NCBI GenBank assembly: GCA_020853175.1 | Contig: JADYZK010000086.1 | Location: 1-16,061, forward strand | From: Bacteroidales bacterium | GTDB taxonomy: Bacteria > Bacteroidota > Bacteroidia > Bacteroidales > F082 | DNA: 16,061 bases | Direction of reading: 5' to 3' | Part shown: positions 6,661 through 14,635 of the stretch, piece by piece | Numbering within the stretch: position 1 is the stretch's first letter | Layout of the letters: the number at the start of each line of letters is the position of its first letter | The notes under the pieces: generated by a model | Told to the model about the DNA's origin: nothing | Databases searched by the model: none | Seen by the model: the letters and a program-made list of their open reading frames with translations, nothing else | Position numbers and translations under genes: made by a program

Positions 6661-7644
6661 TTAGCTTTTTATGTTCTTTTTTAACCCGTCTTCCATTTCT
6701 TTCATAATCAACCGTAGGGGACGAACTGATTTCACATAATCCACCGAGGGGCCGGCCACCCAAACCGATTGATAAGTGGCCGAAAAGGCAGCCTTTTCAA
6801 TCTTTTTCATCCCTCTGACAAAAATCAACATCTTGAGGTACTTCTTCATCCATTTGTGGCGTTTCATTAAACGCTCCAAAAGGCCGGCTTTGGTGCCTAT
6901 TTGTTGCACATAAGGCGTATTTATCACCGTGAGCGGGCTACCCGAAAGCTTACTGCTCAGCACAATATCGCTACTGGTATAATCTACCAATGCTTGTTTG
7001 TATGCTTTAGAAACCGGCGCCTCTTCCGAAGCAATAAAAATAGTTCCTACCGAAACACCGCAAGCTCCGGCATCAAGCAGCTCTTGAATCTGACTTCCAG
7101 AACCTATTCCACCAGCAGCAATAACCGGAATGTTACAATGTTTCACCAACTTAGGCACAAGAATTTTATTTGACGTAGGACCGCAATGGCCACCTGCTTC
7201 ACTGCCCACGGCAATCACTGCATCGGCACCCAAATGCTCTACTTTGAGGGCATAGTCGAGACTCACCACATCGCAAAAAACCTTGATACCTATGGGTTTA
7301 CATTTTTTAATCACCATTTCCGGACTACCAAGCGAAGTGATGATATAATCTACTTTGAGTTCGCATAAGGTTTCCAACTGACGTGGATAGCGTGGGTTCG
7401 ATTTGTTGACGATCAGGTTAAACCCAAAAGGCTTATTCGTCTGTTGCCTGATTTGTGCCACAGCTTCACGCAAAGCAGCATCCGTGCGGTAGTTGAGAGC
7501 CGGTATGGCGGCGGTGCCTCCTGCAGCCAAAGCTGCAACGACCATTTCGCTGTTCGACACCAAAAACATAGGCGCCACCATCACCGGCAGGTCAATTCCG
7601 AGTAATGTGGTGAGTTGAATTGTTGACATAAGCTCCTTTTTCAT
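6661..7644 (-). CDS. nitronate monooxygenase / 2-nitropropane dioxygenase-like FMN protein
   Basis: A 327-residue TIM-barrel flavoprotein of the NPD/NMO superfamily. Visible hallmarks are the N-terminal PVMVAPMFLVSN, the active-site His153 in GSEAGGHCGP, and the FMN-phosphate loops IPVIAAGGIGSG (172-183) and GACGVSVGTIF (193-203). True nitronate monooxygenases oxidise alkyl nitronates. The closely related FabK is an FMN-dependent enoyl-ACP reductase that shares the same His loop, and sequence alone does not separate the two with confidence. It is divergent from the marR-fadNAE genes with 206 nt between ATGs, and it may belong to the MarR regulon, which would favour an acyl-thioester or lipid-related substrate. 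The first ATG (7644) is chosen; an ATG at 7629 with AAGGAG just before it is a real alternative, and a TTG at 7668 is less likely. It ends 18 nt from the convergent ferredoxin gene. Confidence 0.85.
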   Translation of the reverse strand: MKKELMSTIQLTTLLGIDLPVMVAPMFLVSNSEMVVAALAAGGTAAIPALNYRTDAALREAVAQIRQQTNKPFGFNLIVNKSNPRYPRQLETLCELKVDYIITSLGSPEMVIKKCKPIGIKVFCDVVSLDYALKVEHLGADAVIAVGSEAGGHCGPTSNKILVPKLVKHCNIPVIAAGGIGSGSQIQELLDAGACGVSVGTIFIASEEAPVSKAYKQALVDYTSSDIVLSSKLSGSPLTVINTPYVQQIGTKAGLLERLMKRHKWMKKYLKMLIFVRGMKKIEKAAFSATYQSVWVAGPSVDYVKSVRPLRLIMKEMEDGLKKNIKS

Positions 7645-7712
7645 TTGTTTAACTCCGTTGTACCGCAACTTTCTTCCCTACCTAACCCAAATAATTTCAC
7701 CTTCAAATTAAG

Positions 7713-7720
7713 CAAAGCTA
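7713..7720 (-). promoter_or_regulatory. weak candidate -7 element for the NMO-like gene
   Basis: Minus-strand TAGCTTTG matches TAnnTTTG and would give a leader of about 60 nt to the ATG at 7644. The nearest upstream TTG is 26 nt away, too far for the usual spacing, so the site is only tentative. Confidence 0.25.
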
Positions 7721-7793
7721 ACCTTCACAAGGGTTTGATGTGATTTCAACGCTTTGTGAAAAACAAACATTGTTATTTTTTCACAGCAAACGG

Positions 7794-7825
7794 TTGCGTA
7801 AAAGTATAAAATGCTTTTATATTTG
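7794..7825 (+). promoter_or_regulatory. Bacteroidota-type promoter for marR
   Basis: TTG at 7794-7796, a 21-nt spacer, then TATATTTG at 7818-7825, a perfect -7 consensus. Transcription would start near 7832, about 19 nt before the ATG at 7851. This excludes an in-frame upstream ATG at 7740 as the start. Confidence 0.7.
7805..7821 (+). promoter_or_regulatory. palindrome overlapping the marR promoter: candidate MarR operator
   Basis: TATAAAA (7805-7811), spacer TGC, TTTTATA (7815-7821): a perfect 7-bp inverted repeat in 17 bp. Its right arm covers the first four bases of the -7 element, and its left arm lies in the spacer to the -33 element. MarR dimers bind palindromes of about this size, and binding here would block the regulator's own promoter. 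That it is the operator is inference; A/T-rich DNA also forms such repeats by chance. Confidence 0.5.
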
Positions 7826-7850
7826 CAATGCGTGCATAACAAATAATTCA

Positions 7851-8327
7851 ATGAAGATACAAGAAAGTATTGATTCCCATATCCGCGCCGCGTTGTTTGC
7901 CATGCGGCGGATGTACAATTTAGTGGCAGCCGAAAAAGGCACCACCCAAGGTGTGGCTTACGTGCTTTTGAACGTACCGCAGCAAGGCGTTGCCGCCACA
8001 CGCATCGCGCCCATGATGGGAATGGGAATCACAAGTCTTTCGCGGCTGCTGAAAACAATGGAAGACGATAAGTTGATCTACCGCGTGAAAGACATAGACG
8101 ACAAGCGCGTGGTGCATATTTTTCTCACCGAAGCTGGTGTTGCTCTTCGAAAAAAAGTCCGACAAGTGGTGATTGATTTCAATAAAAAAGTGGAAACCGT
8201 CATCACAGAAGAAGAAATGAAAATCTTTACCAAAGTGTGCATGGCCATCAAAACCGAAGCCGCAAATGAAGTTCATCGCATGAGTGGCGTGGCAGAAAAC
8301 GACCCTTCGGCCTTTCTCCTGACCTGA
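7851..8327 (+). CDS. MarR-family transcriptional regulator
   Basis: A 158-residue winged-helix regulator. Helices at the N- and C-termini (about 1-30 and 105-145) would form the dimer interface. The DNA-binding part spans about 45-95, with the recognition helix around GMGITSLSRLLKTMEDDKLI and the wing DIDDKRVVHIFLTEAG, whose D-x-D-D-K-R core is diagnostic of MarR proteins. The ATG at 7851 follows a strong promoter by 25 nt. The gene lies 94 nt before fadN on the same strand and is divergent from the NMO-like gene, so local regulation of fatty-acid catabolism is the simplest reading. The inducer may be a fatty acid or acyl-CoA, as for other MarR proteins tied to lipid metabolism such as FabT or FarR, but nothing in the sequence proves it. 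Confidence 0.93.
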   Translation: MKIQESIDSHIRAALFAMRRMYNLVAAEKGTTQGVAYVLLNVPQQGVAATRIAPMMGMGITSLSRLLKTMEDDKLIYRVKDIDDKRVVHIFLTEAGVALRKKVRQVVIDFNKKVETVITEEEMKIFTKVCMAIKTEAANEVHRMSGVAENDPSAFLLT

Positions 8328-8389
8328 AACCGGATTAGATTCAACCAGCTCATTTTTAACTATATATAAGACAATTACAAACATTCAAC

Positions 8390-8403
8390 CCTTCTTTTGA
8401 AGG
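8390..8403 (+). repeat. 14-bp palindrome in the marR-fadN gap
   Basis: CCTTC, TTTT, GAAGG: a perfect 5-bp inverted repeat 18 nt before the fadN ATG (8422). It is followed by an A-rich stretch, not a T-run, so it is not an obvious terminator. It could be a protein-binding site or an mRNA leader hairpin. The 94-nt gap shows no consensus TTG/TAnnTTTG promoter, so fadN may depend on read-through from marR. Confidence 0.3.
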
Positions 8404-8421
8404 AAAAATAAAACAAAGCGT

Positions 8422-10824
8422 ATGAAACGAAGGATTAAAAAAGTTGCGGTGCTGGGCTCGGGCGTGATGGGTTCGGGCATCGCCTGTCATTTTGCCAATA
8501 TCGGTCTGCAAGTGCTGCTGATTGATATTGTACCCAAAACTTTAACAGAAGAAGAAACCGCCAAAGGACTGACCCTAAGCAACAAAAAAGTCCGCAACCG
8601 TATTGTGGACAATGCTTTGGCCGCCGCACTAAAATCGAAGCCATCGCCCATCTACAAAGCCGAATTTGCTTCCCGCATCACGACAGGCAACTTCGACGAC
8701 GACCTTCATCTGATCAAAGATTGCGATTGGGTGATTGAAGTGGTGGTAGAACGTTTGGACATCAAACAGCAAGTATTCGAAAAGGTAGATCGCCTGCGCA
8801 AACCCGGAACGCTTGTCACCTCCAACACCTCCGGCATTTCAGTTGAAAAAATGATTGAAGGCCGAAGCGAGGACTTCAAGAAACATTTTTGCGGTACGCA
8901 CTTCTTCAATCCACCCCGTTACCTTCAACTTTTTGAGATTATTCCAACCTCTTTCACCAGTTCCGAGGTGATTGATTTTTTGGCTGACTATGCTGACAGG
9001 TTCTTAGGAAAGACAGCTGTTTTAGCCAAGGATACCCCGGCTTTTATCGCCAACAGGGTGGGAACTTTTGCTATTATGGAGCTTTTCAACCATGTGATTG
9101 AGCTGGGACTTACCATTCCTGAAATTGACAAGCTAACCGGTACAGTGATTGGACGTGCCAAATCGGCTACCTTTCGCACTGCCGACATCGTGGGTTTAGA
9201 TACCTTGGTACATGTGGCCGATAACATCCGCAACCTTACCAATGATGAGGCATCCGAAGCCTTCAACATCCCACCATACCTGCAAAAGATGTTAGACAAT
9301 CGCTGGTTGGGCGACAAAACCAAACAAGGATTTTTTAAAAAGGTGGTGGAAGAAGGCAAAAAGAAGTTTCTCGACCTCAACCTCCACACCTTGGAGTATC
9401 AGGAAAGTTCCAAACCCAAATTTTCAGTTTTTGAACAAACCAAGAGCATTGAAAATGTGGCCGACAGATTGCCTATTCTGATCAAAGACAAGGGCAAAGC
9501 CGGTGATTTTTACCGCAGTTCTTTTTACAGCCTCTTTGCTTTTGTTTCCAACCGCATCCCCGAAATTACCGACGTTATTTATAAGGTTGATGACGCCATG
9601 AATGCCGGGTTCGGCTGGAAGTTGGGTCCTTTTCAAACCTGGGATGCCGTGGGCGTGGCAACCGCAGTGGATGCCATGGAAAAAGCAGGAAAACCTGCCG
9701 CAGCATGGGTGAAAACCATGCTGGAAAAAGGCTTCCATAGTTTTTATAAGCTCGAAGCGGGGAAAAAATACTTTTACGATCTACAAAGTCAACAGTATCT
9801 GCTCATCCCGGGACAAGAAAAAACAATCTCTTTAGAAGCCTTACGCAGCAGCAGCATCGTTTGGAACAACAACGACACCACCATTTACGATCTGGGTGAT
9901 GGGGTTTTAAATATTGAGTTTCACACCAAGATGAACACCATTGGTGCCGGCGTGCTGGAAGGACTGAACAAAGCCGTTGACCTGGCCGAAGCCGAATATT
10001 CTGCCTTGGTGATTTCAAACGAAGGCGAGCATTTTTCGGCAGGAGCCAATGTGGGAATGATTTATATGTTTGCCATTGAGCAAGAATATGAAGAATTAGA
10101 CATGGCCGTTCAATGGTTCCAAAAAACCACCATGCGCTTGCGCTACTCTTCCATTCCGGTGGTGGCAGCGCCTCACGGCATGACCTTGGGTGGCGGTTGT
10201 GAGGTGTGTATGCACGCCGACAAAGTGATTGCCCACGCCGAAACCTATATGGGATTGGTTGAATTTGGTGTAGGCCTCATCCCGGGTGGTGGTGGCGTGA
10301 AAGAATTTGCCCTGCGCCTTTCCGACGAGCTGAAAGAAGGCGACGTGCGCACCAATGCTTTTCTGCACAGATACCTCAGCATTGCGCAGGCAAAAGTTTC
10401 CACCTCAGCCTATGAAGCTTTCGACCTCGGCTATCTTCGCCCCGGCGTGGATGAAGTGATTGTAAGCCGAGCGCAACAGTTGGCCTACGCCAAAAAAACC
10501 GCTTTAATCATGGTTGAAAAAGGCTACTCCCGACCGGTGGAACGCACCGACATCAAAGTGTTGGGCAACGAAGCACTCGGCATGGTTTACGTGGGTGCCG
10601 ATGGCTTTACCACCGCCGAATACATGAGTGAGCACGACAAACTCATTGCCGAAAAGCTGGGATTTGTACTTGCCGGAGGCGACCTTTCACAAGCCCTCAC
10701 CCCCGTTACCGAACAATATCTGCTCAACCTCGAACGCAAAGCCTTTGTGGAATTGTGCACGCAGCGCAAAACACTCGAAAGGATGCAAAGCCTGATTCTG
10801 TCGGGTAAAATTCTTCGTAATTAA
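8422..10824 (+). CDS. fadN: FadN-type 3-hydroxyacyl-CoA dehydrogenase / enoyl-CoA hydratase
   Basis: An 800-residue bifunctional beta-oxidation enzyme. The N-terminal part (1-310) is an NAD-binding 3-hydroxyacyl-CoA dehydrogenase: Rossmann motif GSGVMGSG (12-19), Ser137 in SNTSG, and the catalytic pair His160 (HFFNPP) and Glu172 (FEII), 12 residues apart as His450/Glu462 of E. coli FadB. A second dehydrogenase C-terminal-type domain follows (about 360-440). The C-terminal half (about 485-700) is a crotonase fold: oxyanion segment HFSAGANVGM, then Glu594 in GGGCE and Glu614 in LVEFGVGLIPGGGG, 20 residues apart as Glu144/Glu164 of rat crotonase. Both activities therefore look intact. The order (dehydrogenase first) is that of Bacillus FadN, the reverse of FadB. 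It is followed 25 nt later by fadA in a clear operon. Confidence 0.95.
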   Translation: MKRRIKKVAVLGSGVMGSGIACHFANIGLQVLLIDIVPKTLTEEETAKGLTLSNKKVRNRIVDNALAAALKSKPSPIYKAEFASRITTGNFDDDLHLIKDCDWVIEVVVERLDIKQQVFEKVDRLRKPGTLVTSNTSGISVEKMIEGRSEDFKKHFCGTHFFNPPRYLQLFEIIPTSFTSSEVIDFLADYADRFLGKTAVLAKDTPAFIANRVGTFAIMELFNHVIELGLTIPEIDKLTGTVIGRAKSATFRTADIVGLDTLVHVADNIRNLTNDEASEAFNIPPYLQKMLDNRWLGDKTKQGFFKKVVEEGKKKFLDLNLHTLEYQESSKPKFSVFEQTKSIENVADRLPILIKDKGKAGDFYRSSFYSLFAFVSNRIPEITDVIYKVDDAMNAGFGWKLGPFQTWDAVGVATAVDAMEKAGKPAAAWVKTMLEKGFHSFYKLEAGKKYFYDLQSQQYLLIPGQEKTISLEALRSSSIVWNNNDTTIYDLGDGVLNIEFHTKMNTIGAGVLEGLNKAVDLAEAEYSALVISNEGEHFSAGANVGMIYMFAIEQEYEELDMAVQWFQKTTMRLRYSSIPVVAAPHGMTLGGGCEVCMHADKVIAHAETYMGLVEFGVGLIPGGGGVKEFALRLSDELKEGDVRTNAFLHRYLSIAQAKVSTSAYEAFDLGYLRPGVDEVIVSRAQQLAYAKKTALIMVEKGYSRPVERTDIKVLGNEALGMVYVGADGFTTAEYMSEHDKLIAEKLGFVLAGGDLSQALTPVTEQYLLNLERKAFVELCTQRKTLERMQSLILSGKILRN

Positions 10825-10849
10825 TTCAACAACCAAAGAACATACAACT

Positions 10850-12022
10850 ATGAATGCATATATTGTTGGCGGCTACCGTTCGCCCATTGGCAAAGCTCCA
10901 CGAGGAAGCCTGAGATTTGTAAGACCGGATGACATTGCTGTTGCAGTAATTCGCCGTTTGATGGCTGACTTTCCTATGATCGAAACCAAAAGCATTGACG
11001 ATCTGGTGGTTGGAAATGCTTTTCCAGAAGCTGAATCAGGATTCAATATGGGCCGTTTGCTTTCGTTGATGGCACTCGACACTGTAGAAGTTCCCGGCTC
11101 CACCATTAACCGCTATTGCGCCTCGGGCCTCGAATCCATTGCTATTGCTTCAGCGAAAATCAGCGCGGGCATTGCCGACGTGGTGATTGCCGGTGGCGCC
11201 GAAACCATGTCAATGATCAATATGGGAGGTTGGCGACAGGTCCCCAATCCTCAGGCTGCGCTGCACCATCCCAAATGGTTTATGGGCATGGGCCTCACCT
11301 CTGAAATGGTGGCCAAAGAATACAATGTCAGCCGCGAAGAGCAAGATGTTTTTGCTGTGGCCTCGCACGAAAAAGCCCTCCAAGCCCAAGCCGAAGGGAA
11401 ATTTAAAGACGAGTTGGTGCCGATTCAGGTCAACGAAAACTATTTTGATCAAGGCAAATTGATGAGCCGCAGTTATACATTTGATGCTGATGAAGGGCCA
11501 CGAAAAGGCACCACCCTCGAAGGATTGGCTAAACTAAAACCTGCCTTTGCTGCCAATGGCACTTCCACTGCCGGCAACTCCTCGCAAATGTCAGACGGTG
11601 CAGCGTTTGTTCTGGTGGTTTCAGAAAAAATACTGAAACAACACCAGCTGCAACCCATCGCCCGACTTGTTGATTATCAAGTGGCTGGCGTTGAGCCTTA
11701 TAAAATGGGAATAGGGCCTTTAGCTGCCATTCCTAAAGTGCTTAAGCACAGCGGAATGTCGTTGTCCGACATTTCTTTGATTGAACTCAACGAAGCCTTT
11801 GCTACCCAAAGCATCGCCGTGATTCGCGACTTAGGCCTTGATCCCGAAAAGGTAAACGTAAATGGAGGCGCCATTGCTTTGGGCCATCCACTTGGAGCAA
11901 CCGGAGCCAAACTCACGGTTCAAATTCTCAATGAATTAAAAAGACGCCATCAAAAATATGGAATGGTGACCATGTGCATTGGAACAGGACAAGGTGCAGC
12001 CGGAATTTTCGAACGTTTCTAA
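10850..12022 (+). CDS. fadA: acetyl-CoA C-acyltransferase (3-ketoacyl-CoA thiolase)
   Basis: A 390-residue degradative thiolase that cleaves 3-ketoacyl-CoA with CoA to acetyl-CoA and a shortened acyl-CoA, completing the cycle. The nucleophile is Cys90 in [11 protein letters not shown]. The other active-site elements are present: NEAFA at 314-318, His346 in [16 protein letters not shown] and Cys376 in [10 protein letters not shown]. Size and motifs fit FadA or AtoB-type thiolases; the partner genes favour a chain-shortening role rather than acetoacetyl-CoA formation. It sits 25 nt after fadN and 37 nt before fadE, all without Shine-Dalgarno sequences. Confidence 0.95.
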   Translation: MNAYIVGGYRSPIGKAPRGSLRFVRPDDIAVAVIRRLMADFPMIETKSIDDLVVGNAFPEAESGFNMGRLLSLMALDTVEVPGSTINRYCASGLESIAIASAKISAGIADVVIAGGAETMSMINMGGWRQVPNPQAALHHPKWFMGMGLTSEMVAKEYNVSREEQDVFAVASHEKALQAQAEGKFKDELVPIQVNENYFDQGKLMSRSYTFDADEGPRKGTTLEGLAKLKPAFAANGTSTAGNSSQMSDGAAFVLVVSEKILKQHQLQPIARLVDYQVAGVEPYKMGIGPLAAIPKVLKHSGMSLSDISLIELNEAFATQSIAVIRDLGLDPEKVNVNGGAIALGHPLGATGAKLTVQILNELKRRHQKYGMVTMCIGTGQGAAGIFERF

Positions 12023-12059
12023 ACCAAATTTCAACATCAAACATTAAAAAATACAAGCC

Positions 12060-13844
12060 ATGTCAGAAAAACAAATGCTTAAAGGAGGTGAGTTCTTAAT
12101 AAAAGAAACCCTTGCTCAGGATATTTTTATCCCGGAAGAATTCAATGAAGAACAGCGCATGATGGCCCAAAGCTGTCGCGAGTTTACCGAAACACAGGTC
12201 GTTCCGCAGATGGATCAACTCGAAAAACACGATCGTAAATTATTGACTTCCTTACTCAAAGAGGCAGGACAGCTCGGTTTGCTCGGCATTGCCATTCCCG
12301 AAGCCTACGAAGGTTTTGGTCAAAATTTTGTTACTTCCATGCTCACCACCGAAGAAATGGGTAAGGGGTTCAGTTTTGCAGTGGCTTTTGCAGCACATAC
12401 CGGTATCGGCACTTTGCCGATTCTGTATTATGGCAATGAAGCTCAAAAACAAAAATACATTCCCAAGCTGGCGTCGGGCGAATTCATTGGCGCTTATTGT
12501 CTTACTGAAGCTGAGGCCGGCTCCGATGCCAACTCCGGCAAATCCAGAGCCATCCTCAGCGACGACGGGAGCTTTTACACCCTCAACGGCGTAAAAATTT
12601 GGATCACCAATGGTGGTGTCGCCGATGTTTTGATTGTTTTTGCAAAGATCAACGATGACAAAAACCTAAGCGCATTCATTGTTGAGGCAGCCTCAAAAGG
12701 CATCACCTTAGGTCCTGATGAAGAAAAAATGGGCATCAAAGGTTCATCAACCGTTCAAATTTATTTTGAAGACGTGAAAGTGCCTGCTGAAAACCTCTTA
12801 GGTGAGCGCAATGGCGGATTCAAAATTGCCCTCAACATCCTCAACCTCGGACGCATTAAACTGTCGGGAGCCACTGTGGGCGCAGGTAAAGGGGTGATAG
12901 CACATGCAACGGCCTATGCAAAAGAACGCAAACAGTTTACCTCTGCCATTGCCAATTTTGGAGCCATTAAACACAAATTGGCCGAGATGAACATCCGCAA
13001 CTACGCCGCCGAATCGTTAACTTACAGAGCCAGTCAAAACATTGACGATGCCACCGAAGCACTTGTTGGCGGCGGCATGGACAAAGGAATAGCCTCGGTT
13101 GAAGCCATGCGGCAATACGCCATTGAAGCCTCCATCGCTAAAGTTTTCGGTTCCGAAGTGCTTGATTATATTGTTGACGAAGGCGTTCAAATCTATGGTG
13201 GCATGGGCTATTCAGCCGAAACGCCCGTGGAACGTGCTTATCGCGATTCGCGCATCAACCGCATCTTTGAGGGCACCAACGAAATCAACCGTATGGTGAT
13301 CGTAGGTGAGCTGCTCAAAAAAGCCATGAAAGGCGAAATTGATTTGCTCGGGCCCGCCATGGCCGTAGCCAAAGAACTGATGGGAATACCCGAATTTGGT
13401 TCCACCACCACCGATTACTTCGAGGGCAAGAAGAAAATGATCGTCAACTTCAAAAAAGCCATCCTGATGGTGGCCGGGGCTGCCGTGCAAACCTTTATGG
13501 ACAAATTTGCCGATGAACAAGAAATCATGCTGCATTTGGCCGATATGGTTTGCTACACCTACGCTGCCGAATCCATGTTGTTGCGCATCGAAAAACAACA
13601 ATTGACGCATCCTGATAAATCGCTTGATGTGCTAAAAGACACGGCTGATGTTTATTTTTATGATGTAGCCGCTTTGATTCACAAACACGGAAACGATGCC
13701 GTGAACGCTTTTGCCAAGGCTGACGAACGACAAGCCATGCTAATGGGCATGAAACGTTTTACCAAATCGGAACAGATCAACACCGTAGCTGCCCGCCGCC
13801 GCATTGCTGAAAGGATGATTGAAACTGGAAAATACGTAAGCTAA
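12060..13844 (+). CDS. fadE: acyl-CoA dehydrogenase, long type with C-terminal extension
   Basis: A 594-residue FAD enzyme that introduces the trans-2 double bond in acyl-CoA, the first oxidative step of beta-oxidation. The core (about 25-415) has the flavin motifs YCLTEAEAGSDANSG (146-160) and WITNGG (181-186), the beta-domain block MGIKGSSTVQIYFEDVKVP, and the catalytic base Glu404 in RIFEGTNEI. A helical C-terminal extension of roughly 175 residues resembles that of VLCAD/ACAD9 and Bacillus FadE, also about 594 residues long. Such enzymes pass electrons to electron-transfer flavoprotein, which is not encoded in the window. The ATG at 12060 has no Shine-Dalgarno sequence but sits 37 nt after fadA. 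A hairpin follows the stop by 10 nt and probably ends the operon. Confidence 0.94.
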   Translation: MSEKQMLKGGEFLIKETLAQDIFIPEEFNEEQRMMAQSCREFTETQVVPQMDQLEKHDRKLLTSLLKEAGQLGLLGIAIPEAYEGFGQNFVTSMLTTEEMGKGFSFAVAFAAHTGIGTLPILYYGNEAQKQKYIPKLASGEFIGAYCLTEAEAGSDANSGKSRAILSDDGSFYTLNGVKIWITNGGVADVLIVFAKINDDKNLSAFIVEAASKGITLGPDEEKMGIKGSSTVQIYFEDVKVPAENLLGERNGGFKIALNILNLGRIKLSGATVGAGKGVIAHATAYAKERKQFTSAIANFGAIKHKLAEMNIRNYAAESLTYRASQNIDDATEALVGGGMDKGIASVEAMRQYAIEASIAKVFGSEVLDYIVDEGVQIYGGMGYSAETPVERAYRDSRINRIFEGTNEINRMVIVGELLKKAMKGEIDLLGPAMAVAKELMGIPEFGSTTTDYFEGKKKMIVNFKKAILMVAGAAVQTFMDKFADEQEIMLHLADMVCYTYAAESMLLRIEKQQLTHPDKSLDVLKDTADVYFYDVAALIHKHGNDAVNAFAKADERQAMLMGMKRFTKSEQINTVAARRRIAERMIETGKYVS

Positions 13845-13854
13845 ATGAAACTTT

Positions 13855-13896
13855 GAAAAGGAAGGGTAGCAATTGAATTTCGCACCTTTCCTTTTC
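13855..13896 (+). terminator. hairpin after fadE, probable end of the marR-fadNAE transcript
   Basis: GAAAAGGAAGGGT (13855-13867) pairs with ACCTTTCCTTTTC (13884-13896) over 13 bp with a single G-U, enclosing a 16-nt loop. It begins 10 nt after the fadE stop. There is no strong T-run directly after the stem; the first long T-run is at 13921, so it may act as an imperfect terminator or as a 3'-end stabiliser. Confidence 0.55.
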
Positions 13897-13920
13897 ACTA
13901 TGCTTGGCAAAATTTCTTCA

Positions 13921-13949
13921 TTTTTTGAGCCCTTTCAAGCCTCAAAAAA
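13921..13949. repeat. second inverted repeat in the fadE-DUF4442 gap
   Basis: TTTTTTGAG (13921-13929) and CTCAAAAAA (13941-13949) form a perfect 9-bp inverted repeat around an 11-nt spacer. The polarity (T-run first, A-run last) is the reverse of a classical terminator on either strand. The remaining 86 nt up to 14035 are A/T-rich and show no clear TTG/TAnnTTTG promoter for the next gene. Confidence 0.4.
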
Positions 13950-14035
13950 AGAAGTTTAATGCAAGTCCATCAAAAAGTTACCTTCTCTGATATGATATAT
14001 GAAGATTTCTACATATTTTTACGCTGGCTGAGCGA

Positions 14036-14617
14036 TTGAATTTAAAGCACCGGTTTTTTAAGATGATAGATGTGGGCTTTGGTTCACTTCCTGTCAAACA
14101 AAGTTTAACCCCTGATGAAACAATGAGAGCAACCAACACACCCGACAATTCATTTGCCGCGCTGGTTACAAGTCGCTTGAAGATGAACTTGTATATGCTC
14201 ACCAAATTACCAATGGCTTTTGTTGCAGGCCTTGCTGTTACACGCTTTGATGAGCTTGGTGCCACTGTTTCGGTTCCATTTAAGTGGCTCAACAAAAACC
14301 CGTTCGGTTCCATTTATTTTGCTCCTTTAAGCATGGCTGCCGAGTTGTCATCAGGGCTTTTGGCTCTCGAAGCCGTGCAAAAATCACCAGCTCCTGTTTC
14401 TATGCTGGTTCTCGCCATGCAAGCCGAATATTTAAAAAAAGCAAAATCAAAAATCTTTTTCTCCTGCAATGAAAAAGTAGCGCTTCAACAAGCTGTCACG
14501 CAAGCTTCGCAAACAGGCCAAGCCATCACTTATGATTCAACCGTTGAGGGCGTGGACAACTCCAACACTGTTGTTGCGCGTTTTCATATCACCTGGACTT
14601 TTAAAATTAAATCATAA
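14036..14617 (+). CDS. DUF4442-type hotdog thioesterase-like protein
   Basis: A 193-residue (or 184-residue) protein I assign to the DUF4442 hotdog-fold family, related to acyl-CoA thioesterases. Typical features are the long central stretch VSVPFKWLNKNPFGSIYFAPLSMAAELSSGLLAL, which corresponds to the hotdog helix with its preceding strand, and a C-terminal strand ending in WTFKIKS. Hotdog enzymes use varied catalytic residues, and none can be named with certainty. The most upstream plausible start is TTG at 14036; ATG at 14063 is an alternative, with the stop at 14000-14002 limiting extension. Only 18 nt separate it from the acyl-CoA synthetase gene, so the two are probably cotranscribed. 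This suggests a role in adjusting the acyl-CoA pool or removing unproductive acyl-CoA, but activity is not proven. Confidence 0.75.
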   Translation: MNLKHRFFKMIDVGFGSLPVKQSLTPDETMRATNTPDNSFAALVTSRLKMNLYMLTKLPMAFVAGLAVTRFDELGATVSVPFKWLNKNPFGSIYFAPLSMAAELSSGLLALEAVQKSPAPVSMLVLAMQAEYLKKAKSKIFFSCNEKVALQQAVTQASQTGQAITYDSTVEGVDNSNTVVARFHITWTFKIKS

Positions 14618-14635
14618 ACCCCTAAAAAACACCCC

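Noticed and set aside
7744..7761. TTTCA and TGAAA arms around an 8-nt spacer as a second MarR operator
   Set aside because: Only 5 bp per arm, not extendable and unlike the 7805-7821 palindrome; expected by chance in A/T-rich DNA.
7740..7850. Longer N-terminus for MarR starting at the ATG at 7740
   Set aside because: It would place the start upstream of the perfect promoter at 7794-7825, and the added residues look like translated intergenic DNA.
7920..8384. 154-codon minus-strand frame opposite marR
   Set aside because: Rich in His and Phe with no recognisable domain, typical of an antisense shadow of the clear MarR winged-helix gene.
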